64,000 nt of DNA from Spinellus fusiger (lineage: Eukaryota > Mucoromycota > Mucoromycetes > Mucorales > Phycomycetaceae): NCBI GenBank assembly GCA_025094145.1, contig JALLLS010000014.1, forward strand, positions 248,001 through 312,000, in the 5' to 3' direction. Position 1 is the first letter of the stretch. The number at the start of each line of letters is the position of its first letter. A program made the translations under genes and the position numbers. Below are positions 10,079 to 22,967 of the stretch, piece after piece. The notes under the pieces were generated by a model. That model saw only the letters and a program-made list of their open reading frames with translations, did not search any database and had not been told where the DNA came from.

Positions 10079-11475
10079 TCAAGAGGAACAAATGGATGAC
10101 GATGAAGATGTGTTTGTCGAGTGTATCTTTGCATGTCTTCTTAAATTGCTCACAACTGAAAAGTGGCGTCCACATCCTTCAATTGGACACTTGAAAGGTT
10201 TCTGTAGAAATAGAAACAAATGAGGTTCAGTGTTAGTCAATGTACATTCTATACCCTTTTATATTCTCTCACACTCTCACTCTCACTCTTTATCCTATGA
10301 ATAAATTACCTCGCCTGTATGGCTATAGGTATGGGTTGTTAGGGAGCTTGGGCGTGTAAATTCTTTGGGACAATAGGCACACTTGTATCGCTTGGAAGAA
10401 CTCATAATCTTTGTATTGAATGATATTAAAAGATTTGACTTTCTTGGCATAGGGTCAGACACAGTAGTCATGGTATTGTTAGTGCTTGAAATGTTTGAAA
10501 TGTTTGAAGTGTTTGAAATGTTTGAAGTGTTTGAAGTGTTTGAAGTGTGTGCCGTGTGAGTGGAAGATGGGAATGAGTGTGAGGTAGACACAGAAGGGTT
10601 TCTTTGGCATTTGTAGAGCGTAGTGGATGAATGGTCTTGGAGTGTAGAAAGGTAGGACGAAGAGGCTATTCCTGGTTTCTTTTGAGCATAGACCATAGAC
10701 CCAGAAGACGACATTTGAGGATGAATGGGTTCTAAACATAGACAAATAAGTTCATATCATTCTATATAAAATATTATTGGGAGGAAATCTACTATTCTAT
10801 AGATAACTTGCCATGGTATTGAGGAGCGGAATAAGGAAAATATCTGTCGTTTCTGTGGTAGAAAAGACTGCTGTTGATTGTGGCTGGACCTGCCAGCTGG
10901 GAAGTGTACAGCAAAGGGTCTTCGGAAGATAAATCGGTGTTGTGCGGTGTTGAAACACGAGAGCAAGATGGGGTGGCATGATGACCTGAGCTGTCAACAG
11001 CTTTTGGGTGGTTAATATAGGGCCATTGTTGGAGAATCTGTTCTTCTGTTGATAAAGGAACAGGAGAGAGACGGGGACTCTGAGATGTATTGAGTGGATA
11101 GGCAGTAGATAATGGATAGTCTAACTGTGTTTGGAAAGAACAGCTGGAGGCAGTATTCACTCTTGATGCTCTTGAGGAAGGAGTGAATTGCATTGGATAG
11201 GGCGAATAGTATCTTTTAGAGCTGGTTGGACCTGTTGGTACCACATTTACTTTAAATGCATCGTTGGGTAAGGAATCAAGTAATGGAATATGCATGTCTA
11301 GATCTGTTTGTACAGGCAAACTGCCTAGACTATAGTTTGGAGTGATCGAAAAGGGGCGAAACTCAGTATTGATTTGGTTATTGTAGTGATTGCTTGAAAT
11401 AGTTTTTCCTCGGGACAAGCCGACAGACAAGGGGAAGTTGGTTTCCAGACTCATTCCAGGGTATATTGATATCAT
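10079..11475 (-). CDS. C2H2 zinc-finger transcription factor (two fingers)
   Basis: Exons 11475-10812, 10731-10310 and 10201-10079 encode 402 residues. The first ~335 residues are Ser/Thr/Pro/Asn-rich and probably regulatory, including a HTSNTSNISNTSN tract from a 9-bp repeat (10486-10550). Two fingers sit at the C-terminus: YKCAYCPKEFTRPSSLTTHTYSH and FKCPIEGCGRHFSVVSNLRRHAKIH, joined by the canonical TGEKPF linker. The second intron (108 bp) falls inside that linker (TGE|KPF). It is a nuclear DNA-binding regulator by family; target genes unknown. The first intron has a GC donor (GCAAGT) rather than GT; only this choice keeps the frame across the junction. The tail after the fingers is short (STNTSSSSSICSS). 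Confidence 0.85.
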
Positions 11476-14254
11476 TCAAGGCTATTAACAAGAGAGTAGG
11501 GATGAGAATGAAATGATTCGAGCACAATGAAAATATCCAGCAGGCCGGCAACAATCAAAGGGTGTTAATCAGAAAAAGGGAAAAATAAAAAAAGACAAGG
11601 AAAAGAGAAACCGGCAAGCCGTGAATAGAAATAGAAACAAAACAAAAAGGACCTTACAAAGATCAACTTTTGAAGTTTAAGTTAAAAAGAACGAAAAGAA
11701 CGAAAAGAGAGTGAAAAGAGAGTGAAAAGAAAGAGAAAGAGAGAAAGAGAGACTATTAGCAATGGTAACCAATAGGAATAGCTCTATTTAAATGTAAGAT
11801 GCGGCCTTTCAGTTATCTTCAGGGGGCCAAAATAAAGAGTAAAGAGGAGGCGAAATGTGCATGAGGTCATATTAGGATACCAAGACGCGAACGGGGGAGA
11901 AAGAGAGAAGGAAGGGGAGTGAGGGAGCAAATGACTAAACACGAGGATTGAAAAGACCATTTTAGTAACTGTCTCGATCAACCTTTAAGCTAGACTAAAG
12001 AAGAAAACCCGAGTCTATACCAAACCAGGCTTGATGTCTTCGATAACCAGAGCCTTGGTACAATGAATCATGATTGTGCTGTACATTAAACAAAAAACGT
12101 TTACAACAATTGTACCATTGATTCAATAGCCAAATTACTTGTGGCTATTCGTTACACAACAATGGATACTGTTGTATTTCCATTCATTAAAATCTAAACT
12201 ATAAACCTACTTATCGATCTACTTTTCTATATCGCTCATGATGATGTTCCTTTTGTTTAATGGGTATGGTATCTCTATAGAATTGAATATTCGTATCTAG
12301 TTCCTTAATAAGAAAACATGAGCATTTTAAGATAAGGAATATACCATTTTGAAATTTAAATGCTCAATGAAACATTCCAACTTTAACCAATCATTTTCAT
12401 ATATTTTACATATCCTTAAGTAAGATACCACTTATAATACACAGCTTATAATGAAGATGTCCTTATAAATTAAGGGGACGTTTATGAAAGTTAAAAAAAA
12501 CACCATCAAAGTGATTTGAAAGAGTTAGAAGGGAAGGAGAGGAAAAGGTAAAAGAACAAATGACTGGACAAATAGATGTAAAGGCTAGAATTGAGCTTAA
12601 GAAGAAAAAAAGATATGTTACTTAGGGGAAAGTCACAAAAATGAGAAAGAGAAAAAAAAGAGAGTTTTGAGATAAATGTTATCGATGAAGCATAGAAACT
12701 GTTTTCTGTATACTAAGAAAAGTAACTATCTTTTTTATGCATATTACCCCAGTCAAACAAACAAAAAATCTAGAAAGAGTATTATAGGAAATGTGTATTC
12801 TATGTATTAAAGATTGGTTTTATTGGCATTATTTTCCATGCATATAAAAAGAAATTCTTATGTACAAAGATAGGACGAGATATTAAAGTAGGAGCTGAAA
12901 CACTTTTTAGCTCATTGACATAAATGAATATAATAACATTCATTACTATTTTCATGTATGCCTCTTTCTTTCTATTATCCACTAGTCTTCTCTAGTATTT
13001 ACATAGCTTCTAGTATAGACTTATGAACATATCTTTGTCATCTTTACTTATTTGTTAGTTATGTTCTGAAATATTTACTTCTACTAGTATTGCTATTTTT
13101 GTTTTATGTTTGTCTGGTATACAGGGTACGTTCATTTACTATCAACAACTATAATAATAAATTTAAAGAGAGTATGGAATGCCTGTAGAATAATTCATAG
13201 AGAATAGAGTGCAATGGTTTATGAGGATGAGGATGAAAATATAGTTTATCAATGGGAGGATTGTATCTCTATTTATTATTTATTTATCAAAATTTACAAG
13301 TCATGATAAGAATCTATATCTTTTTGATGGTATTCTACAAGCCAAATACTATTCACGTACTTTTCTATCAGCTAATAACTGTCCAAGTACGTTTGGTATC
13401 AATAACAACTAGTTTCAATACGAATTTTGCCAATATATGTATTTAACTTTTGCTATTCTCCTTATTTATTTCTACTTTGTTTATTTTGCCCCTCTTTCTG
13501 TTTCAATATAGACTTCAAGTTTATTGATATAATTAATAGAACCATAGTGACCTTTTTTCTATATGAAAAAAAAGGACAACAAGAAATGTAACTTGTAGGG
13601 ATATTACTATACAAATAACCATCTTTATTATTAATCATCTGTAGGAGTTTACTATTAGTGTTTCATTTAAACACCACAATAAGTTTCAAAGATACATTGT
13701 TAATAAAGATCCTTGATTTCTCAAAATCCTATCATTTAATTGTCAAATTGTTATCTCACTTCTTTATGAATATAATATATGGAATTTTTGTAGGGCTTTA
13801 AATTATCAGTGGTAAAGAAAAGAGTATTTGAAAGACAAAATCATATTACCTAATATCAGTGGTTTAGTCCATCTTTGGCATCTCCGTTTAATATTGATAA
13901 TAAAGATAAAGGTAAAATACAAAGCAATCTTCCTACATTCTTGTACCAAAGCATCGTGTAACTATTTTTTTATTCATATAGAGGATATCTTCTGGGACAT
14001 TCCAAGTAGACCTAGATACATATAGACGGTTATAAATCATTATTTCACAGTGTCTGTAAAATAAAACCTTTGATTCATTCAATAAATTAGGAATTATATT
14101 TGATATAGCTTTATTTTACTTGATAAAGTTAATAAAGGTCTCTGCGGTTCAGTGAAAAATATAAATATAAAGGCTCAGGGCAGTATGTCCAAAATATTAA
14201 TGGCTCTGTCGGCATTTAAATTGCCTGTAGCTATACACATACTCCATACCTTTA
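11476..14254. other. 5' region of the zinc-finger gene, then AT-rich desert
   Basis: 11476-12000 is purine-rich (GAACGAAAA and GAGTGAAAAGA units near 11690-11750) and is the likely leader/promoter. From ~12000 to 14254 the base composition drops to strongly AT-rich, with only short non-convincing frames. No gene or RNA recognised; decayed repeats are likely but unidentifiable by eye. Confidence 0.5.
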
Positions 14255-15476
14255 CACACCAGGAGATTTTTCTGGCCTTTAAGCGGTGATATATCCTTCC
14301 TTTTACGTCACAATAAAAAAGTTCCCTTTTATAAAAAAATGATTAAAATCAAAAGGTTTGCAAGTATCTAAATTATTATTTCTTTTTGTGGATACCTCAA
14401 TATCAAATTGTACTATCAATAGAATATATTGTTTATGAATAAAATTGTTTATTGTAATAGTACAGATAATACCATATTATGACTATAGCTACTGCCCAAG
14501 TGCATTCCCTCATAGCAATAGAATCTATACCCTAAAAGCTTTGTGCTTTATCCTTGGGAGGTAGATAACTATGCTCAGGAGTATACTCTAGAGACCCTAG
14601 ATAGTACAGAAGACCACCTGAGACTGACTTGAAAGGAGTCTTTACTTGCCTAATAACAATACATTGAGTGTCTTGTGGAATACAATGAGATCAAGCCCAG
14701 ATGAAGACACTGCTTACCTTCTTATCTCAAGAATAGCCTTTGGTAGTGTCTAACACTTCTTTCTATTGTTTTTCTTTGTTAATAATAGCACGCTACCTTG
14801 CTTAGTTATGCTCATCTCAACAAGTGCTTAAATATTAAGTTGTATAGACAGTGTTGGAAATAACAAAAGGAGGGGATTATCAAAACAGATAATAGTTTTT
14901 CTTTCTCTATTCTGATGTATTACACTTTAACCTCTTCATTCCTACAATCAAGTCAAACAATTCACACTCTATTTGCCTTGGGCCTAAAGCCCAGTATTAG
15001 AAACAATACTTTGTAATCATTAAGCATCACTGTTAATACCAGTTACAATGAGATAATTGAGGTGATTATGGATATTGAGTCAATAAATGACTATAAAGTT
15101 CTCAACACAAGTAGTTTTTCTTCTCTTCTATGGACAATGACCACTAGAGTTAATTCTGTGTGAGTCCTATAATAAATATTTTCTTAAGCAGTGTTATGCT
15201 GCAAATACTGTGGGCTTATAGTTAACACATGTTAAACAATAAATTCAGTGACTGAGTTGTAATATTGGGGTGATTCTTGTTCTATTTCTTGTCTTTACAG
15301 CCAATTCTATACTTTTTAATTACAAAGTCAGTAGCCATTGCTAAAACAGGCAAGTAGAGTTTGAAATAGCTCATTTAGACAGCGAAAAAGCATTTTAAAA
15401 CACATTAGCCAATCATATGAATATTGCAATTTTATTTAAGATATTTCTTTATATATCCCAAAAATCTCCTGATGTG
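14255..15476 (+). mobile_element. 1222-bp TIR element, copy 1 (CACACCAGGAGA family)
   Basis: Bounded by terminal inverted repeats starting CACACCAGGAGATTTTT on the left and ending AAAAATCTCCTGATGTG on the right, with TA on each outer side (14253-14254, 15477-15478), as expected for TA-targeting Tc1/mariner-like transposition. The interior has no intact frame; short stretches look like decayed protein. A nearly identical, equally long copy lies inverted at 24480-25701. Confidence 0.8.
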
Positions 15477-18400
15477 TACCACTAAGACAACTCCATGTCG
15501 CACTGTTAACATCTTTTTTTTTTTTTAATATCAGTAATAATGAACACTGATCTATTCTATATTATATCATCAAATCCTTTTTTTTTATTACTACCTAATA
15601 GTTAGACCCTCAACTTATGTTACCCCACAATAGAACATCCTTCTTTGTGAATTCAGGTATTTATGAAACCTATAATTCTTAGTGAGAGAAGGTTGATTGA
15701 GTATATTAAAAAAAAGGTCAGCTAATAAAAAGGGCTACAGTTAGCAAAGATATTTAATCCTATTTTCACAAAGAATGGTTTTTGGTGAAAGGAGATTATC
15801 CTAGATCTCAGAGCTTTGTATCAAATTACTAAATAAGCTATTTAGTTTTAACTATGTGGCTTTACAGATATTAGCATGCTGTAGCACCAGCTATCAATGG
15901 TACCAATTGCAGAAATGTCCATGTTCAACATGTGAAACAACTAAGGGGTTGAGATATAATGATAATTTTGAAAAATAAAATAAAAACCGGAAGTTAAAAG
16001 ACGGATATGCTTTTAGAAATTACCATACATTTACTAAGTATTCGTGCTTATGGAAACAAAAATATACATTTACACCACTTTCAATTAAATGATAGCTTAC
16101 TCTAGATAGCACTTCTGTAAATAAAGTATAGCGTTTGCCCAATTGACAGTAATTTTTTATACTATAAGTAATCAAATGATATCAATTACTCTCAACAGAC
16201 AATAATATAGTGGTATGATCATTCTTAAATATCAAATCATAATAATATTGATAAATAGATTCTTATATTTGCAAACTATATTTTTTGATTACATTTTTTG
16301 TAATAATATAAAACAGGTACTAATAACTATTTTCTTTAGTAAACTCATATCCTTATTATTGTGTAAAACCAGTTGTATTAATTCCTTATGCTATTATCAG
16401 TTTTCATAAAGTTATACATTCATATAGTTTTCAGGTGTTCATTTCTACATTTATCATACAAATAGACTATACTGAGAGAGAAGATATGTCAAAACATATT
16501 AATATACGCGTTGTGTTTTAGATACAGCAATGGTTTCAACAATATGCTGCTCAGTACCTTCAAAAGCTCTGCTCCATTCTCTTGGTATTCCCTAAATGTA
16601 TATAGATATGATAGCTTGGGCTTTCTAGAGATGGCCTTTAAATATTTTACCATAAGCAAAAGGGGTACTTATTGGCTATAAGATGAATTTATTGCTAAGA
16701 TATTCAACAAAATGGTTAGAAAAATACTATAAAATTTAACTTCTGATTCTATTTCACGTTTACATAATTTTTAATTATCACCACATCAACTTATTAGCAA
16801 TAGCACTGGAATTTTTTGTACATTGAAATTGAATAGTAATTTTATTTATTAAATGTCTAGGGTCTTTCTATAAGGTTCATAGGGTGGTAGTAGTTTTAAT
16901 CCAGAGTATAAAAAGCTGAATAGGGGCGGAGTAAGGAACTAGACACTAAAAATAGGGTAGTGTTTTAGTCACTTCATAAAACAGTTTATCGGTGGAAATG
17001 TTATCCAGCTAATAAATTTTCTTTCATTTATTGATTTAAGGCCTGAAATATGAATATAGGAAGTCCGTAAATCTGGGCCATGCAAACATGAAGAATTCTA
17101 AACAGTTAAACTCTTTCAATACAGTTTATTTAATCTGTTTTCTATTCTCTCTCTCAAAATCAGTATAAGAAATTAATTATTTAGCCTATTATATTTATAA
17201 AAGAGCATCTCTCAATCATTATTTATTAAATTAGATTTATCTTATTTAAATAGAGGATAGTGGTCTTGTTAGCTTCAAAGGATTTTAATACTAAACATTG
17301 TAAAGTAATAGCATATTGGTTGCCCTTTCTAAATAATTAGAAATAAAGATTGTGCCTCTACTTTATAACAATGACACGTCAATATGCTAGTTATTGTGTA
17401 TCTTTATTAGTGAATAACTATCTTTTAATTATTATTTCATTATTTCATTATAAGTAGTATATTGTAAAAAATAAATAATATCAGCAACCCCTAGAATACA
17501 CCGACAAAGCTTTATTGGTGTCTGTTTTTTTTAAGGTAAATGAATAACAAACAAACAAAGAGATTTAAGGCAATATGTATGTGTAATAGAGGTACAAAAT
17601 AATGAATAGAAGTTGTTTGTGTTCAAGGTTTTAGTGTTTGGCAGTACCATTCTTGTTTTCCACTAAGGCTTTTAATCTCAAGCATATAATTTCAATAAAG
17701 TTATTAGTTATTTAAATGTTTGTCCGAGCTCAGTCTCCTTTACATAAAAAAATTTAAATATTTGTTTTTTCTCTAACACCCATAACTTTGGTTTAAGATT
17801 TTGAATATTACAGAGTACACATAAGACTTGTCTAAATTTAAAAGCAAATCACTGTAGCTTGAATATCTTCAATGCATTTAACGAGGTCAGTGATACGACT
17901 TTGTGAGAAATAATCTATCAATATGACTATACAGCTCTATTTTTTTTCATTTCTTAATTAGTTTATTAGTATATCATGGAGCATTCTTTAATTATAAATA
18001 TTACCAAAAAATACATTATATCTTAGAGCAAGATGCTTTTTTGACTCATCAATGTATTATGTATGATCTTTATTACTTATCAACACTTTCACTAGGGAAT
18101 GAACCCCGCATAATCATACTAATACCACTAAATTCAAATGGAGTTTGCATTATCATTTATTAGTAATACTTCACAGATTATTTACCATTAGTATATTATG
18201 TCTGCTATGGATACTATACAAGTATTTTTAAAATAATAATACGTCACTAGTTTAAGAATAACAATAAGTTTTTAATACATAAATTCTCGGGCTGTATTGT
18301 ATTTTTTTTTAAATAAAAAAAAGAATATAATATTTTGTACTTTATAAATTCTCTGGATTCTCTGGATTTTTTCATGTAGTTATTATGAATAAAAAATAAT

Positions 18401-19094
18401 AATATTAATCCCAAGCCTAAATCATATAAAATCTTTATATTCAGACTATTAATTTTATTGAGGCTGTTATCAGTATTGAAAATCTATAAGAAAGACCAGG
18501 TCCTAACCATATTACACTGAAATTTTGAAAAAATAAATAAATACATTTTCAAACTTAGAAGATTTCTTGAATGCATCACCTCACTTTTACATCACTATAA
18601 ACTTAGGAAATGTCGTAAGACCATCTTCCAAAAATGGATATTCATCAGTTGTAGTTCAGGACAACCAAAAGGAGAAAGTTATCATGGACGCCAGTTACAC
18701 GCAAGAGATATTATATTATCAACATACACTCATTATATAATAGTTACAATAGATACTTATTAGTAGAAAATATTATAAAAGGTCTACGATCAGTGGAATA
18801 GAACTTAGAGTTTAAACACACGTTAACTGTTCTGATCTCTTTGATGTTAAGATCAAAGACGACAGAATACATGAAATTTATAGTTTAAAATACAAATAAA
18901 GAAATGAGTGGTTCTTAAATTAAAAATAGTTTTATTATGCAAATTAAATAGTACTTTGCATGTCCAACTTTAGTAATTATTATAGTCTGATCTCAAACAA
19001 TTCTAAACCTTAGTGCTCGTAAGTTTAATTGAACTGGTGTCACCAATTAAGTTATTTTTTGTATTCTTAGGTCTCACCAAGTAACTCTCATCTT
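15477..19094. other. AT-rich desert
   Basis: 3.6 kb of very AT-rich sequence without a recognisable gene, RNA or terminal repeat on either strand. Only short frames such as 16215-16409 occur, which are Ile/Phe/Leu-rich and look random. Confidence 0.5.
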
Positions 19095-20259
19095 CACACC
19101 AGGAGATTTTTCTGGCTCTTAAACAGTGACGCACTTACCCTGTTACGTCCATCCCAGAATCACACCTTTCATGTAACAATGATTAAAATCAAAAGGTTTA
19201 CAGATATCCAAATGTTTATGTCGATTAATCACTTGCCAGAGATAGAGATATCAATCATCCCAGTCAATAGAAACATAGACTACCTAAACGGGACCACACA
19301 ATAGAAGAAGGGTTAATAGCAAGGTGTATATTTAAGGGATGATACTCTATCAAGAGGGGGATTTCCATAGCTTTTATTAGTGGATGGTATCAATTAGAAA
19401 AGTATGAAAGAAGTGTGAAAGACCGATCAATAAATATCAGACTTTGTTTACTCTTTGAACTGTCTGGATTTCCTTTGGTTAAACCCAAAGACGACAAGTA
19501 AAATAAATTGTTTATGAATAAAATTGTTTATTATAATAACATAGCTAATACTATATTATTAATATAGCTATTGCCTTAGTACATTCACTCATAGCAATAG
19601 AATATACACCCTAAAAGTCTTGTGCTTTATCCTTGGGAGATAGATAACTATGCTCAGGAGTATACCCTAGAGACCCTAGACAGTATAGAAGACTACTTGG
19701 AACTGACTTGAAAGGAGTCTTTACTTGTCTAGTAAAAGTGCAATGAATGTCTTGTGGAATACAATGAGATCAAGCCCAGATGAAGACACTGCTTACCTTT
19801 TTGCCTCCAGAATAGAATTTGGCAGTATCTATCACTTATTTTTATTTTTATTTTTATTGTTTTGTTTGATTAGTATTAGTATGTTACCTTGCTCTGTTAT
19901 GCTCATCTTGACAAGTAATCAACTATTAAGTTGTATGTGCAGTATAGGAAATAGAAAGAAAGAAAAAGAGAGAGAACTAACAAAACAAATAATGATTCCT
20001 CTTTCTATATTCTGGTAATGTATACACTAGCCTCCACTCATAAAATTCACAAGTCAAATCTACAACTCAAACAGTTCACACTCTATTTGCTTTGGACCTA
20101 AAGGGCAGTATTAGAAATAATATATTGTTCTCATTAAGTACTACCGTTAATACCAGTTACAATGAGACAGTTGAAGTGATTATGAATATTGATTCAATGA
20201 ATATCTATACTGTTCTTAATATAAGTAAGTTTAGTTCTATTCTATGGACAATGACCACT
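19095..20259 (+). mobile_element. TIR element, related copy truncated on the right
   Basis: Begins with the same terminus CACACCAGGAGATTTTTCTGG as the 1222-bp element and shares internal landmarks with it (for example GATTAAAATCAAAAGGTTT and the block TTATCCTTGGGAG). It then stops at 20259-20273, where a LINE fragment is inserted. The right TIR is not seen beyond the later insertions. Left flank is TT rather than TA. Confidence 0.65.
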
Positions 20260-20273
20260 AGAGTTGATTCAGT

Positions 20274-20767
20274 TACCTCCAGCTCTTATCTCTTGTGCAA
20301 CCGCCCTGTTGAAGATCCTCTCCACTTCTTATTCCAATGCCTACTCAAGTGGCAGGTCTGGTTTGATGTGTGGTCATCTCAATTTGGACATGCACCCACC
20401 TTTGTAACAATTTCTGACGCTCTTTTTGCACTGTCTTTTTCCTACGAAAAACGTATATGAGTCTATGTACTCTTGCCAAATTATCAGTTCGATATTATTA
20501 GCCATTTGGAGAGCACATTGGAGACTTGTTTTTGATAAAAAAATCCTTTTATAACCACTGTGGTAGCCCAACATACAGCCTCTTTGGTGACTATTCTGGC
20601 AGAAGAGTAAGAGCTCGACAATGATCTGTAGTAGTTTTTTGTTTTCTTTTATTTTTTTTCTTCCTTTTATTTTGCCCTTCTAAAGATATATCTTTTCTCT
20701 CGCCTTCCTCCTTCCTTCTGATAGGTTGTGTATGTAAATAAAACTGGTCACTGACTTCCATAAAAAA
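20274..20767 (+). mobile_element. 5'-truncated LINE (non-LTR) insert with target-site duplication
   Basis: Flanked by a 14-bp duplication AGAGTT(G/A)ATTCAGT (20260-20273 and 20768-20781) and ending in an A-rich tail (CATAAAAAAAG). The plus strand encodes the C-terminal zinc-binding part of a LINE reverse-transcriptase protein: LLCNRPVEDPLHFLFQC followed by KWQVWFDVWSSQF, then frameshifted sequence including LLAIWRAHW. Only the last ~160 codons survive. Confidence 0.7.
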
Positions 20768-20789
20768 AGAGTTAATTCAGTGTGTTCTA

Positions 20790-22152
20790 CACTATTTTCA
20801 GAAAGTATTTGCACAACCTAAGAGAAAAATCACACTTTTTCTTTCATTTTTCACACAGCTGATGTTTTATAATTTTGTCATCTTTGATCTTAGGTATCAA
20901 AGGAATCCGGTCAGTTAACTTATGGTTAAAAACCTCTTTATTCATTCAATTGTAAATCTCTTTCATACTTATTTTCTACTACTAATCTACTGCTATAGGC
21001 TATGATATTGGATATGCATTTGATGGTGTAATGCACCGTATTACTTGCGCGTTCCTAAAGTATGTAGTAACCTTTCTTTTTTTTTTTTTTTTTGAAAATA
21101 GCCTTACGACAATCTGCACAATTCTGTAAATATTTTTTGTATAAAGTGTGAAAAACTTATCAAAGAGGATTTTTATTTAAACATGTTTCACATTTGGAAG
21201 AAGAGTAATAAAAAAATCCTTTAAGATAACTGATAAGAACATTGCTATGCTTCAGTAATCCCTATGTTTAACGTCTCACTTTCTAATAGCTTTTCTCTTC
21301 CAAGTTCACTCTTAACAGACCAAAATTGTTCGATGAGATTAAGCTCAAGAGATTACAGCGGAAGAAATAAATATCGGCAGCCGCGACTTACAATAAGTCT
21401 ACCAATTCTCTTAATGAAAGTATGCTTTATTAAATAACGTCACACTTTTCTGTCATAGAGTTGTAGCCTTTTTGGTGGCTTTTAAGTCTTTGAACTGCTC
21501 AGTGAGACTGACTATTGCCTGACCTAAATTTGCAGAAGGGTGATCCAAAGACTTTTTAGAGAAACATTTCTTATTATCTTTATTTAATAATGCTGGTTGA
21601 TCCGTTTTTGGGAGTCTCTACAGGCCTAATTTCGAGATCGTCCATATTTTGCATAATTTATTCCTTATCTCTTTTAAGCCAGTCGTATGTGGTTCAACAG
21701 GCAATACCCAACTGCTTAGCTTTTTTGCCTTTAATCATAGCTAGCCCATAAACCAGATTAAAAAAGTGACATTTAATATCATCACTATGTTTCTTGTAGT
21801 AGGATGCAGGTGTTGAAGTAGAGGTTATACTTTTTTGGTGGCTTTAGGGTTTGACTGAGACTTCTAAGGTGGTTTCGAGTTCAACTAAGTACTGTAGTTT
21901 ACAATGTTTTGAAGATGGAGACATTCTTTATCTACAGATATTAATAGGGGTTCATTGCCCAATTCGTCGATATAATCCTCCTGTCCATCTTCATAGTAAA
22001 TATGTAAGCTCATTGTTGAAGAAATAGTATTTCGAAAAATGTGCAAAAAATACTTATAGAATTGTGCAGATTATTAAATATAAACTGTGCGGAAAATGAA
22101 AGAAGTGTGCGATCTTTCTCTTAGGTTGTGCGAATACTTTCTGAAAATAGTG
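20790..22152 (-). mobile_element. decayed Tc1/pogo-like DNA transposon (1363 bp)
   Basis: Terminal inverted repeats of ~45 bp begin CACTATTTTCAGAAAGTATT on the left and end with its complement on the right, each flanked by TA (20788-20789, 22153-22154). The minus strand retains a DDE-transposase C-terminus near 21400-21100 (SLELNLIEQFWSVKSELGR), where the final catalytic acid region SPELNPIEQFW is recognisable, but stops and shifts disrupt the rest. Confidence 0.75.
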
Positions 22153-22967
22153 TATGTAATATTGATTTTCTGTGTTATTGGAAGAACATCCTCCCACGTG
22201 TCAATAGAGATAAGATATACTCAAATACATATACTATAAAACATCTATCATTTCAAAGGATTCATTTTGATTTTTCAAAAATATTTTGCTCAAAAAATTC
22301 TTTTTTTAGTAGACTAAGCTAAAGTTTATTAAATGATAGCTTACATATGACAATGCATCTTAAATAATCATTTGCTTTTATTTATTATTTATTTTTACAT
22401 TTTATAATTCTTGTTTTTTAAGGGTTTATACTATTTTAACTTTCATTAGACAGCTAACACAATCAATACACCAAAAATGAGCGAGTTAAAACTCATAAAG
22501 TACAATATCAGCTATCTACCACGAAGGTCAGTCATCATAGACATGGAATATCTATATAATTTATCAAATGACTAAAGAGACAAGGAATAGCTAGAATGAA
22601 TAAAAAAGGATCTCATATAGATATGTACTACCAAGATCAAGCACCTGAACCTAGGATTAACATCTCAACAATATCCAACCAAGTTAGGGAACTTGTCACG
22701 TTATAAACCCTTTAACTTATTCTTTCTTATCATTAGTCTATATCAACCACTTAATAATCACCCATAGACTGAGACTGTTTTATTTTACTTTAATACTTTT
22801 AGTAAATTTTGGAAAAAGACGCTTAAAAGAAATTAACAAAGAAAGATGAAATATATTATGTCTTAAAATTTAGATACGTCTTTACATTTGACTATGCTCT
22901 CATTTTTCTGAACACTTAATTTTCCCAAGAATAAATAAAAATAAACTATATAATCTTTTAAACTATA
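22153..22967. other. AT-rich spacer between elements
   Basis: About 0.8 kb, AT-rich, with no gene or terminal repeat recognised. Confidence 0.45.

Noticed and set aside
10479..10745. Minus-strand frame with HFKHFKHFK repeat
   Set aside because: Alternative frame of the Ser/Asn repeat of the zinc-finger gene; does not connect to the fingers.
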